64,000 nt of DNA from positions 1,674,001 to 1,738,000 of the forward strand of contig NZ_PJMX01000001.1 in assembly GCF_002846415.1 (NCBI RefSeq), given 5' to 3'. This DNA is from Streptomyces sp. TLI_146. GTDB taxonomy: Bacteria; Actinomycetota; Actinomycetes; Streptomycetales; Streptomycetaceae. Within the stretch, counting starts at the first letter, position 1. Each line of letters opens with the position of its first letter. Both the position numbers and the translations under genes were made by a program. Shown in pieces: positions 48,815 to 57,222 of the stretch. The notes under the pieces are model-generated. The model saw only the letters and a program-made list of their open reading frames with translations. It had not been told where the DNA came from and did no database searches.

Positions 48815-50470
48815 ATGACGGACCGTGAGGAGCCGGTGGTGGCAGCGACCAGGGGCGGGTGCGGCGCGAGGGGCAGGACCCCCGTCGTCGCCGCGGGCCG
48901 CCCCGCGATGTCCCGCCCGGCCGCAACCGGAGGCGACCAGCAGCTCGCCGCACGGATCTCCACCGTGCAGGAGGTGCTCGACGGCCTGCCCGGCTCGGCG
49001 ATCTTCTTGATGCCGGAGTTCGGGGACGACGGAAAGGTGGCGGACTTCCGGATCATGGCGGCCGCGCCCGACGCGGTCGACATCGGGGCCCGCCGGGGCA
49101 AGGAGCTGGTCGGGCTCAGCGTCCTGGACACCTATCCGAAGGTGGCCGGCACCGAGCTGTGGTGGCGGGGATATCTGGGGACCCTGGAAACCGGTGTCCG
49201 GTACGAGGGTGAGCCGTTCGAGTACGAGGAGGTCCTGGCCGGGATACCGCGCCTGTCCCGCTTCTCCGTCCGCGTGGCGCGCTGCCAGGACGGGCTGATC
49301 GTCTCCTGGGTCCGGCTGGACACCGGGGAGCGGGAGCAGCGCAGGCTGACGGTGACGCAGCGGCTGGGACGGCTGGGCTGGGTCGACTGGGACCTGGTAC
49401 AGGACGTGATCACCTGGTCGGACGAGGTCCGTGCCGTCTTCGGCAGGGGCCCGGCCGCGGAGCCGTTGACGCTGCGGGAGCTGCGCGCCCAGGTCCTGGC
49501 CGAGGACGTCCCGGCCCTGAGCGGGGCGGTGCGGCGGCTGCTGGGCGAGGGCCGACCGGTCGACCACACCTTCCGGATCACCACCCCCGACGGGGAGGTC
49601 CGGCATGTGCGGATCGTCGCCGAGGCCGAGCTGGACGTGGCGGGGGCCCCGGTGGAGGCGCACGGGTTCTTCCAGGACCTCACCCCCGCCAAACGGGTCG
49701 AGCAGCAGCTGCATGAGCACCAGCAGGCAGCCCTGGCCCAGCAGAGCCTCCTGGCCGCGGAACGCGACCTGGCCGGTCGCCTCCAGCACGCGCTGCTGCC
49801 GCTGCCCCAGCAGTCCCTGCGTCTGGCCGGACTCACGGTGGACGTGGCGTACCAGCCCCTCCAGGAGGGGCTCAACGTGGGCGGCGACTGGTACAGCGCC
49901 ATCGAACTGCCCGACGGCAGCGCGCTGCTGGTCATCGGGGACGTCGCCGGCCACGGCCTGGACGCGGTGGCCACCATGGCCCAGCTGCGCTTCACCGCCA
50001 AGGGCATGGCCATCACCGGCACGCCGCTCGCGGCGATCCTCACCCGGCTCAACACCCTGCTCCTGCACACCTCGGAGCGGAACATCGGCACGGCCACCAT
50101 GATCATGGCGCACTACGACCCGGCCACCGCACGGCTGACCTGGGTGCAGGCAGGACATCTGCCCATCCTGCTGATGCGCGCGGGCCGGCCCCGCTATCTC
50201 CCCGCTCCCCGGGGCATCCTTCTGGGCGCGACGGCCACCCCCCGATACGAGGCGTCCACCCTCGGCCTTCTCCCCGGTGACCATCTGCTGCTGTACACCG
50301 ACGGCTTGGTCGAGAAGCCGGGCGAGGACGTCGACGAAGGCCTGGCCCGTCTGATGGAGGCCGCCGCCGCGTGCACCGGCGGCCCGCGCCTCCTCGACGG
50401 CGTCCTGGACGCCCTCGTCAGACCGGACGCCCGCCGCGACGACATCTGCGCCCTGCACATCAGCGTGTGA
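48815..50470 (+). CDS. PAS-containing PP2C (SpoIIE/RsbU-type) phosphatase
   Basis: 551 aa. Two PAS-like regions (~45-170 with VQEVLDGLPGSAIFLMPEF; ~180-300 with LGWVDWDLVQDVITWSDEVRAVFG and the PAC-like HGFFQDLTPAKR) are followed by a helix (QQLHEHQQAALAQQSLLAAERDLAGRLQHALLP) and a SpoIIE PP2C domain with metal Asp in GGDWYSAIELPDG, IGDVAGHGLDAVATMAQLR and LLLYTDGLVEKPGED. It should dephosphorylate an anti-sigma-factor antagonist in response to a signal. Streptomyces have dozens of paralogues. ATG 48815 lies 12 bp after the pseudogene end. Confidence 0.9.
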   Translation: MTDREEPVVAATRGGCGARGRTPVVAAGRPAMSRPAATGGDQQLAARISTVQEVLDGLPGSAIFLMPEFGDDGKVADFRIMAAAPDAVDIGARRGKELVGLSVLDTYPKVAGTELWWRGYLGTLETGVRYEGEPFEYEEVLAGIPRLSRFSVRVARCQDGLIVSWVRLDTGEREQRRLTVTQRLGRLGWVDWDLVQDVITWSDEVRAVFGRGPAAEPLTLRELRAQVLAEDVPALSGAVRRLLGEGRPVDHTFRITTPDGEVRHVRIVAEAELDVAGAPVEAHGFFQDLTPAKRVEQQLHEHQQAALAQQSLLAAERDLAGRLQHALLPLPQQSLRLAGLTVDVAYQPLQEGLNVGGDWYSAIELPDGSALLVIGDVAGHGLDAVATMAQLRFTAKGMAITGTPLAAILTRLNTLLLHTSERNIGTATMIMAHYDPATARLTWVQAGHLPILLMRAGRPRYLPAPRGILLGATATPRYEASTLGLLPGDHLLLYTDGLVEKPGEDVDEGLARLMEAAAACTGGPRLLDGVLDALVRPDARRDDICALHISV

Positions 50471-50555
50471 GGGCGGTGCGCGGCGGCACCGGGTTCACGC
50501 TTTCGGTGCCTTCTGAGGGACGCACCGGATCCCGTCGTCCGCCGGCCGTCCCGTA

Positions 50556-50604
50556 CGCACGGCTCGGACCCCGCCCGAGACAGGGGCGGGGTCCGAGCCG
50601 TGCG
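50556..50604. terminator. Strong bidirectional terminator between phosphatase and halogenase genes
   Basis: A perfect 21-bp stem (50556-50576 with 50584-50604; starts CGCACGGCTCGGACCCC) closes a seven-base loop. It lies between two convergent genes and marks the left edge of the peptide cluster. Confidence 0.9.
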
Positions 50605-50621
50605 GCGTTGCGGAGGTGCTG

Positions 50622-52349
50622 TCAGTTCCCGGCGGTCGACGGGGTCCGGTAAAGCGCGCGCATCTCCGCTTCCAGCACCTTGACCTCGTCCGGGCGCGGC
50701 CGGCTCTTCGGGTTGAAGAGGCCGTCCTCCTCCCAGCGTTCCGGGTTCAGGCTCAGCGCCGTGACGTTCAGCCAGCCCCGGGCCCGTACGGCCTCAAGGT
50801 GCTCCGGAAGCGCGTCTTCCAGCGCCAGGTAGAAGATGACGTGGGCCAGTTCCTCGATACGGTCGAGTCCGTCACGGATGCTGGTGAGCACCGAGGCGAA
50901 ATCGGGTGCCTCGTCACTGGGGAGGTTCTGGACGAACAGACGGGCGAGCGTCGGCAGGTCGTCGTAGTAGTCGATGTAGTCGAACTCGAACGCCCCCCGG
51001 TAGGAGCGCGCCCACTCCTTGAAGAGGTTCATGATGGTGCCCTGGGTGGCCACCGCATGGGCCCCCAGCGCGCTGAGCGTGGTGCTGGTGGGCTCGTCCA
51101 GATAGGTGTTGTTGTAGAACTGCGGGTCGGAGAACGACCAGCCCACGTAGTAGTCCCAGACGGTCTTCAACGACATGATGACCGCGTTGTCATGGAACGC
51201 GTAGGACCCCTGGATGTTCTGGGTCAGGCCCTCGGCCAGCGAGAGGAACCAGCGGTTGGCGTACCGCACGAACGGCTCGTCGAAGGAGCCCTGCTTGTCG
51301 CGGCCGATCATCTCGGTCACGAATCCGTTGGCATAGCCGATCAGGTTGGAACCGACCGAGTAATAGGGGTCGGCGAACACCGCGGCATCGCCGACGCACG
51401 CCCAGCGGTCCTGCGAGAACACCTGGTGCGAGGAATGGCTGTAGTTCTTCAGGACACGGAAGTCCAGGACCGGGAGTTCACGGATGGCGGGGGCGAAGCC
51501 GGGGACGCGGTCGACCACGAAGTCGATGGCCTTCTCCAGCCGGTTGAACTTCGTCACGGGGTGCAGGTCGTCGGAGACCACGATGCCCACGCTGGTGTGG
51601 TCGGGCGCCAGCGGTATCGCCCAGACCCAACCACCCTCGAACATGAAGTGGTTGGTCGAGTTCCAGCGGGGCTCCTGTGCCCGGTCGTGCCAGGCGGTCT
51701 GCCCGGCGTCCACCGCGCTGTCGGTGTCGAGGACCCCCTCCAGGCGGAACCAGACCGAGTTGTGCGGCTTGGGGTAGCGCTTGGTCAGGTCGAGCTTGCG
51801 CTGGAGCAGCCGGTGGCGACCGGTCGCGTCGACCACCCAGCGACACGTGACGGTGACGGGCTCCTGCTCGCCCTCGTCGTCGAGCTGGTAGGTCACCCGG
51901 TGCGGCGCCTCCTGCTCGCCGATCTCGATGTCCAGCACCCGGACGCCTTGTTCCAGACGGGCACCCGCCTCGATCGCGACCACGCGCAGATGCTCCTCGA
52001 AGGAGCCGCGGTTGAGCTGGTAGGACTTCGCCGGGAGGAACCTGTTGACCCCGAACTCGGACTCCTGGTGCAGCCCTTCGCCGTTTCCGTAGAAGTAACG
52101 GAGCCCGAGCTTTTCGAGCTGGTGCTCCTCCAGGTAGTCCCGCACCCCGACCACCGAGGCGAAGTAGTGGGCGCCCACCTCGACCGACGACTCGCCGACC
52201 TTGAAGGCGGACAGCGGGATCGGTGAACGCTCGCGTTCGGCGACAAGCACGCTGAGTTCGGGGTGCGCGTCCCTCAACTGCTTGGCGAGACAGAGACCGG
52301 CCAGTCCCCCGCCCGCGATGACCACGTCGTAGTCGACATCCGTGAACAT
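50622..52349 (-). CDS. Flavin-dependent halogenase of the peptide cluster
   Basis: 575 aa. FAD loop VVIAGGGLAGLCLAKQL, catalytic Lys-Glu region in SAFKVGESSVEVGAHYF, the halogenase signature WxWxIP in GGWVWAIPL, and FADPYYSVGSNL matching the FxxPxxSxG motif of flavin-dependent halogenases. It therefore probably chlorinates or brominates an activated aromatic or pyrrole-like carbon. The A-T didomain immediately upstream (23 bp apart) suggests a carrier-bound substrate. No flavin reductase is found in the visible cluster, so reduced FAD must come from elsewhere. ATG 52349. It could also be a non-halogenating relative. The WxWxIP motif argues against this but does not exclude it. Confidence 0.85.
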   Translation of the reverse strand: MFTDVDYDVVIAGGGLAGLCLAKQLRDAHPELSVLVAERERSPIPLSAFKVGESSVEVGAHYFASVVGVRDYLEEHQLEKLGLRYFYGNGEGLHQESEFGVNRFLPAKSYQLNRGSFEEHLRVVAIEAGARLEQGVRVLDIEIGEQEAPHRVTYQLDDEGEQEPVTVTCRWVVDATGRHRLLQRKLDLTKRYPKPHNSVWFRLEGVLDTDSAVDAGQTAWHDRAQEPRWNSTNHFMFEGGWVWAIPLAPDHTSVGIVVSDDLHPVTKFNRLEKAIDFVVDRVPGFAPAIRELPVLDFRVLKNYSHSSHQVFSQDRWACVGDAAVFADPYYSVGSNLIGYANGFVTEMIGRDKQGSFDEPFVRYANRWFLSLAEGLTQNIQGSYAFHDNAVIMSLKTVWDYYVGWSFSDPQFYNNTYLDEPTSTTLSALGAHAVATQGTIMNLFKEWARSYRGAFEFDYIDYYDDLPTLARLFVQNLPSDEAPDFASVLTSIRDGLDRIEELAHVIFYLALEDALPEHLEAVRARGWLNVTALSLNPERWEEDGLFNPKSRPRPDEVKVLEAEMRALYRTPSTAGN

Positions 52350-52372
52350 GGATTGAGTACCGCCTTGCCTGT

Positions 52373-54187
52373 TCAAGATATTTCCGTCTCGGTGTTCTGA
52401 AGGTTCTCGATGATGCGGGCCAGGCTCTGGATGGTCCTGCCCAGGTAGGGGTCGGAGTTGTCCAGTTGGACCCCCATCCGCTTCTCCACCTCGGCCACGA
52501 GGTCCATCACGCTGAGTGAATCGCCCCCGAGGTCGAAGAAGTCCTCGTCCAGCCCCACGGCCAGCGGGGCGAAGATCTCCTGCCAGATGCCGAGCAGTAC
52601 GGCTTCGGCGGGAGTGGCCGGCTCGGGCACGGCGCCGGACATCCCGAGGGACTCCTCGTAGCGCGCGGCCAGGGCCGCCGCGTCGACCTTGCCGTGCCGG
52701 GTGAGCGGCACGGCGTCCAGAGGAATGACCGCCGAAGGCACCATGTACTCCGGCAGGTCGGCCCTCGTCGCGGCGGTCAGCCGCTCGATGTCCCGCGCCG
52801 TGGGGCCCACGACGAAGGCCACCAGGCGTGGCGTCGGGGTATCGGCGCCATGCCAGTGCAGAGCGACGTGTTCCACGGTGTGGTCCCGCGCCAGGACCTC
52901 GGCCACGCTGCCCAGTTCGACCCGCCGACCGCGGACCTTGACCTGCGTGTCCCGGCGTTCCACGAACTCCAGGACACCGTCCTCGTGCACCCGGACGATG
53001 TCCCCCGACCGGTAGGTGCGCCGTCCGGCGAACGGGCCCGACGACGGGGTGACGAAGCGCTCCGCGGTCAGTGCGGCATCTCCCACATAACCACGGGCCA
53101 GTCCCGCACCGGCCAGGTGGAGTTCGCCGCAACCACCTGGCCGCACCACGTCCCCGGACTCGTCGAGGACATACGCGTCGGTATGGTCGATCGGTTTGCC
53201 GATCAGCACCGCGGAGTCCGTCGGCGTCAGCCGGTGCACAGTGGAGCAGACAGAATTCTCCGAAGGCCCGTATTCATTCAGGAGAGCGACGTCGGGCAGA
53301 CGCGCGTAGTGCTCTCTGACCAGATCGGCCGTGAACCACTCCCCCGCGACGGTGACGCTGCGCAGTGCCTTTACCGAAGTGGCGTCCATACCGACGAGGA
53401 GGCGCCGGTAGAGTCCGGGCGTGATCAGGAAATGGGATACGTCCCGACGCGCCATCAAATCGACCAGGTACGGCCGGTCGGTAATGCGGTCGGGCCGCGG
53501 CAGGAGCAGTTTCGCCCCGGATGTGAGGGCGCAGAAGATGTCTTCGACGGAACTGTCGAAAGAGGGACGCGGTATCGCCAGCGTCACGTCGTCCGCAGTG
53601 AATCCGTAATAGGAATTCCGCCAGGTGATCGTATTCACGATGGAGCGGTGCTCGACGGCGATGCCCTTGGGCGTCCCGGTCGTCCCCGAGGTGTAGATCA
53701 CGTACGCCAGGTCCGCGGGGCCCGAGATCGGCTCGGGATCCGAGTCCGGGGTGCCGAGGAGTCTGCTCATGACGTCGATGATGAACAGTTCACCGCTGAA
53801 GAACGCCGCGCCGACGGCGGTCGAGGACTCGACCACCATCGCGCGGGGCCCGACATGCTCCACGATCCGGTGGGTCACCGCCGGCGGATTGTCCGGATCG
53901 AGCGGCACATAGGCGCCGCCCGCCTTCAGCGTCGCGAGAACAGCGACGATCACACTCGGGGGATGGCGCATCAAAATCGCCACCGTGTCATCGGGGCGGA
54001 CGCCGCATACATTGCGCAGATGGTGGGCGAGCTTATTGGCCCTGCGGTTCAGCTCAGCATAACTGAGGGAGTCGCCCTCATATTCGAGGGCAATATCGTC
54101 GGGGGCATTCCGGACACTCTCTTCGAAAAATTGCTGTACAGTCCACGAGTTGCCCGTGTCGGCCACCTGAAAATCCCCCTGCAGCAT
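52373..54187 (-). CDS. Stand-alone NRPS adenylation-thiolation didomain (A-T) beside the halogenase
   Basis: 604 aa. A-domain motifs: A3 YTSGTTGTPKG, A4 FDSSVEDIF, A5 NEYGPSENS, A7 YRSGDIV, A8 DTQVKVRGRRVELG and A10 Lys in LTRHGKVDA. The carrier motif is FFDLGGDSLSVMDL, with the phosphopantetheine Ser. It activates one amino acid and loads it on its own carrier, probably for the adjacent halogenase. By-eye alignment with GrsA gives the pocket D-S-E-I-T-A-E-V-C-K, which I cannot match to a known substrate. The 5' part is noticeably less GC-rich than its neighbours. ATG 54187 is the only start after an upstream stop, with AAAGGT unusually close. Confidence 0.9.
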   Translation of the reverse strand: MLQGDFQVADTGNSWTVQQFFEESVRNAPDDIALEYEGDSLSYAELNRRANKLAHHLRNVCGVRPDDTVAILMRHPPSVIVAVLATLKAGGAYVPLDPDNPPAVTHRIVEHVGPRAMVVESSTAVGAAFFSGELFIIDVMSRLLGTPDSDPEPISGPADLAYVIYTSGTTGTPKGIAVEHRSIVNTITWRNSYYGFTADDVTLAIPRPSFDSSVEDIFCALTSGAKLLLPRPDRITDRPYLVDLMARRDVSHFLITPGLYRRLLVGMDATSVKALRSVTVAGEWFTADLVREHYARLPDVALLNEYGPSENSVCSTVHRLTPTDSAVLIGKPIDHTDAYVLDESGDVVRPGGCGELHLAGAGLARGYVGDAALTAERFVTPSSGPFAGRRTYRSGDIVRVHEDGVLEFVERRDTQVKVRGRRVELGSVAEVLARDHTVEHVALHWHGADTPTPRLVAFVVGPTARDIERLTAATRADLPEYMVPSAVIPLDAVPLTRHGKVDAAALAARYEESLGMSGAVPEPATPAEAVLLGIWQEIFAPLAVGLDEDFFDLGGDSLSVMDLVAEVEKRMGVQLDNSDPYLGRTIQSLARIIENLQNTETEIS

Positions 54188-54224
54188 ACCTTTAGCGTTC
54201 TTTCTGCCGTACCGTATCCTCTTC

Positions 54225-54238
54225 TGATCGAGTGATCA
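54225..54238. promoter_or_regulatory. TGATC-GAGT-GATCA inverted repeat upstream of the A-T gene
   Basis: Five-base inverted arms lie four bases apart, 38 bp upstream of the A-T start codon, in a locally AT-rich 100-bp gap. It is a possible operator for the A-T/halogenase pair. Confidence 0.35.
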
Positions 54239-54288
54239 AGAGGAATCTTCCACACCCTCGGGAGAGTGCGTGGGGAATCCGGATCGCC

Positions 54289-55113
54289 TCACATCACCGC
54301 GATACCGAGGTGGCGGACGAGCGCATCGACGGTGTCCGCGACGCGGGTCTGCGGAAAGAAATGCCCCCCTGCTATCTCCACCGACCGGAAAGGCCCGGAG
54401 CACAGGTGCCGCCAGGTCGACACGGACTGCGCCGTGGCGACCGGATCCTCGTTCCCGTAGACCGCGGTGACCGGAACGCTCAGCGCCGGCCTGCCGGGCG
54501 GCGGCAGGAAGGCGGCGTGCGCCCTGAGGTCCGCCCGCAGAGCGGGGAAGAAGCCCGCGCGGAACTCAGGGCGGTCGAGCCCGGCGGGGTTCGCGCCGAG
54601 GAGACGCCACAACCGCTCGATCTCCTCGTCGTTCCCGACGGGCAGCAGCGGTGTCAGGCCGGGGGCCCCGGCCCCCAGCACGAAGAGATGCTCCGGCGGC
54701 CGGCCCGCCTGTACGAGCCGGTGGGCCGTCTCATGGGCCAGAAACGCACCGAAACTGTGCCCGACGAGGACCAGGGGCCCGGGCACCGCCAGAACGTCCG
54801 GCAGTACGTCGTCGACCAGCTCGTCCACCGAACCCAGTGAAGGTTCCCTGCCCCGCTCCTGCCGCCCGGGCGGAACATGGGCGTGCAGCGTCAGCGCCTT
54901 CGGCAGTCGGCGGGACCACGCGGTGTACGCCGTGGAACCACCTCCCGCGTAGGTGAAGCAGACGAGCGAGACACGGCCTTCGTCAGGGGAGGAAGCGGCC
55001 GGGGGCCCGAGACGTCGAAGGGCTCCGGTCCCATGAGGCCGTGCGCCCGGCGCGACCGCGGGTGCCCCGGCAGAGCCGTCTCGCGCGGCATCGCGCGTAC
55101 CGGACGTGGTCAT
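54289..55113 (-). CDS. Type II thioesterase
   Basis: 274 aa alpha/beta hydrolase: oxyanion region VCFTYAGGGSTAYTAW, nucleophile GHSFGAFLAHE, Asp in VYGNEDPVA and His in AGGHFFPQ. Type II thioesterases remove wrong or stalled acyl groups from carrier domains of NRPS lines. Some instead release amino acids made on stand-alone carriers. The first ~45 residues are a loose Ala/Gly/Pro extension. ATG 55113 follows GAGGGAGAGGG. It lies 31 bp after the antiporter gene and is one of two such enzymes in this cluster. Confidence 0.9.
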   Translation of the reverse strand: MTTSGTRDAARDGSAGAPAVAPGARPHGTGALRRLGPPAASSPDEGRVSLVCFTYAGGGSTAYTAWSRRLPKALTLHAHVPPGRQERGREPSLGSVDELVDDVLPDVLAVPGPLVLVGHSFGAFLAHETAHRLVQAGRPPEHLFVLGAGAPGLTPLLPVGNDEEIERLWRLLGANPAGLDRPEFRAGFFPALRADLRAHAAFLPPPGRPALSVPVTAVYGNEDPVATAQSVSTWRHLCSGPFRSVEIAGGHFFPQTRVADTVDALVRHLGIAVM

Positions 55114-55144
55114 CCCTCTCCCTCGTTGGTGTTCCTGAGCCCCG

Positions 55145-56428
55145 TCAACGCGCGTCCGCGGTCTCCCGCAGACCCGCCGAGTCGGTTCCACCGGCGCCCT
55201 GTGCCTTGTAGCGGCGTGTGAGGACCAGCAGCGGCTGGGTGAGCAGCGTGGTGATGATCGCCATCAGCACGAGGACGGTGTACAGGGATTCGCTCAGCAG
55301 TCCCGCCTGGTATCCCGCGTTGAGCGCGATCAACTCGGTGAGCCCGCGCGTGCTCAGCAACACCCCGATCGTCACCGACGTCCGTCCGTCGAGCCCACTG
55401 ACCCGGGCCGCCAGTGCGCCGGAGCCCACCTTGACCACGACCGCCAGCACGGTGACACCGATCAGGACGGCGATCGCGGTTCCGCCCATCGAGCTGATGG
55501 AGACGCTGCGGCCCGATACCACGAAGAAGAACGGCAGGAACAGGGAGCCGATCGCGTCCAGGCTGCGGACGAGATCCGGGTCGAGCGTGCCGTCCGGTTC
55601 CCTCGGGGTGACCACTCCGGCCAGGAGCGCACCGAAGATGACGTGCAGGCCGAGAGCGCTGGTCACCCAGGCGGCGGCGAAGGCGAACCCGATGAGCACC
55701 GCGAGACGTGCCTGCGTGGACACGGCGGGACGCCGCATCACCCGGCGCAGCAGCAGCCGCACCGGCCAGGCCATCACGGCCACCGCGAGGAGGAGCAGCA
55801 CGATCCGCACCGGGACGGACAGTCCGGACGCGCCGCCGGAGCCCATCAGGGTGGCGACCAGGACCATCCAGCCCGCGACGTCGATCAGCCCGGCCGCCGA
55901 GACGGCCACCACTCCGGGCACCGTGCCGGCGAGTCCGCTCTCCCGGACCACCACGATCAGCACCGGGACCGCCGTGATCGACAGCGCCACGGCCAGGAAG
56001 AGGACCGATCTGAACGACATCTCGTGCGGCAGGCCCAGCTTCTCCAGCGTTCCGTGGAAGAGCACCGCGGCACCCGCGCCCACCATCATGGGGACCACGA
56101 GCGCGGCGACGGCGACGGACAACGTGACCCGTGACCGCCCGCGCAGCACCTTCAGATCCAGCTCATAGCCGATGAAGTAGAGGAACAGCACCAGGGAGAC
56201 CTGGCTCAGCCCGGTCATCATCGGGGTGATCTCCGCGGGGAAGAGCGTTTTGCCCACCGAGGAGGGAAGCTGACCGAGCAGGCTCGGACCGAGGGCGATT
56301 CCCGCGATCAACTGACCGACGATGGACGGCTGTCCGAGCTTGCGCGCCAGAACGCCCGCCCCGTTGGCGATCAGCAGGATGACCGCCGTCGCACCTATGA
56401 GATGGGTGATGGCCAGATCCGTGCTCAT
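55145..56428 (-). CDS. CPA2-family cation/proton antiporter
   Basis: 427 aa with about 12 membrane helices, opening HLIGATAVILLIANGAGVLARKLGQPSIVGQLIAGIALGPS as in KefB/NapA-type antiporters, and carrying AVALSITAVPVL and FGALLAGVVTPRE. There is no KTN nucleotide-binding domain, so it resembles the antiporters found in glycopeptide antibiotic clusters more than KefB. It may balance ions, help self-protection or aid export of the peptide. ATG 56428 overlaps the upstream thioesterase stop (ATGA) and has AAGGAG within that gene. Confidence 0.88.
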   Translation of the reverse strand: MSTDLAITHLIGATAVILLIANGAGVLARKLGQPSIVGQLIAGIALGPSLLGQLPSSVGKTLFPAEITPMMTGLSQVSLVLFLYFIGYELDLKVLRGRSRVTLSVAVAALVVPMMVGAGAAVLFHGTLEKLGLPHEMSFRSVLFLAVALSITAVPVLIVVVRESGLAGTVPGVVAVSAAGLIDVAGWMVLVATLMGSGGASGLSVPVRIVLLLLAVAVMAWPVRLLLRRVMRRPAVSTQARLAVLIGFAFAAAWVTSALGLHVIFGALLAGVVTPREPDGTLDPDLVRSLDAIGSLFLPFFFVVSGRSVSISSMGGTAIAVLIGVTVLAVVVKVGSGALAARVSGLDGRTSVTIGVLLSTRGLTELIALNAGYQAGLLSESLYTVLVLMAIITTLLTQPLLVLTRRYKAQGAGGTDSAGLRETADAR

Positions 56429-57222
56429 CGTTCTCCTTCCGTGGCTGCTGCCGCACTCGCGCAGGAGTGTGGAGCAGCGGCCTTGTGCAGCAGTTCCCGC
56501 AGAGCCGATCCGGCGTCGGGGCGTTCGAACAGATAGAAGTGACCGCCGGGGAACCCCCGCACGACGACCGGGTCCGGGCCGCAGTCCGCCCAGTCACTGA
56601 GGCCGTCCGGCGCCGTCGTCTCGTCCTCCGTGCCGTACCAGACCTCGTAGGGAACGCCCCGGTGGTCACCCCCGCCCGGCGTGTAGGTGTCCGCGAGGTG
56701 GAGGTCGTGGCCGAGTACGTCGACGAAGTGCTCGACCAGCTCGGGATCCTCGAACAGTTCGGGCGGACAGCCGCCGAAACGGCGCAGGTCGTCGAGGACC
56801 GACGCACGGGTGCGGCTGACGAAAGGCGCTGCGGGCGTGGTGGCGGCGTCCGCGGCGCGGCGCGGTGACGCGGAGGCCGACACCACGACGGTACGGACCA
56901 GTGCTCGCCGGTCCTCGGGAAGTGTGCCGACCAGCCGGTGCGCGAGAAGGCCGCCCAGGCTGTGGCCGAAGACCACGCACGGCCGGTCCACCGCGGCATG
57001 GAAATCCCGGGCGAGACGCTCCACCGCGTCCTCGAAGTCCGCGGGCCTGAGGTCCTCCTCGCCCTCGTCGCGGCCGGGGAGTTGGAAGAGCAGCGACTCG
57101 GTCTCGTCGCTCAGGCCCCGGACGAACGGCAGATAGGCGGTTGCCGAGCCGCCGGCGTGGTGGAAGGCGAGCAGTCGGGTGGAGGCGTCCGACGGCCCGA
57201 CGCGCAGGAACGCGGCGGTCAT
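56425..57222 (-). CDS. Type II thioesterase (second copy)
   Basis: 265 aa. LLAFHHAGGSATAYLPFVRGL, nucleophile FGHSLGGLLAHRL, acid YGTEDETTAP and His FPGGHFYLFE give a complete catalytic triad and the typical type II thioesterase core. Coupled by ATGA overlaps to the P450 upstream and the antiporter downstream, so it is made in step with the amino-acid-modifying P450/A-T pair. It may hydrolyse the P450-modified aminoacyl group off its carrier or act as proofreader. Confidence 0.9.
   Translation of the reverse strand: MTAAFLRVGPSDASTRLLAFHHAGGSATAYLPFVRGLSDETESLLFQLPGRDEGEEDLRPADFEDAVERLARDFHAAVDRPCVVFGHSLGGLLAHRLVGTLPEDRRALVRTVVVSASASPRRAADAATTPAAPFVSRTRASVLDDLRRFGGCPPELFEDPELVEHFVDVLGHDLHLADTYTPGGGDHRGVPYEVWYGTEDETTAPDGLSDWADCGPDPVVVRGFPGGHFYLFERPDAGSALRELLHKAAAPHSCASAAAATEGER

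Noticed and set aside
50471-50621. Possible small gene between the phosphatase and halogenase
   Set aside because: The gap is dominated by a 21-bp terminator stem, and no frame with a start signal crosses it.
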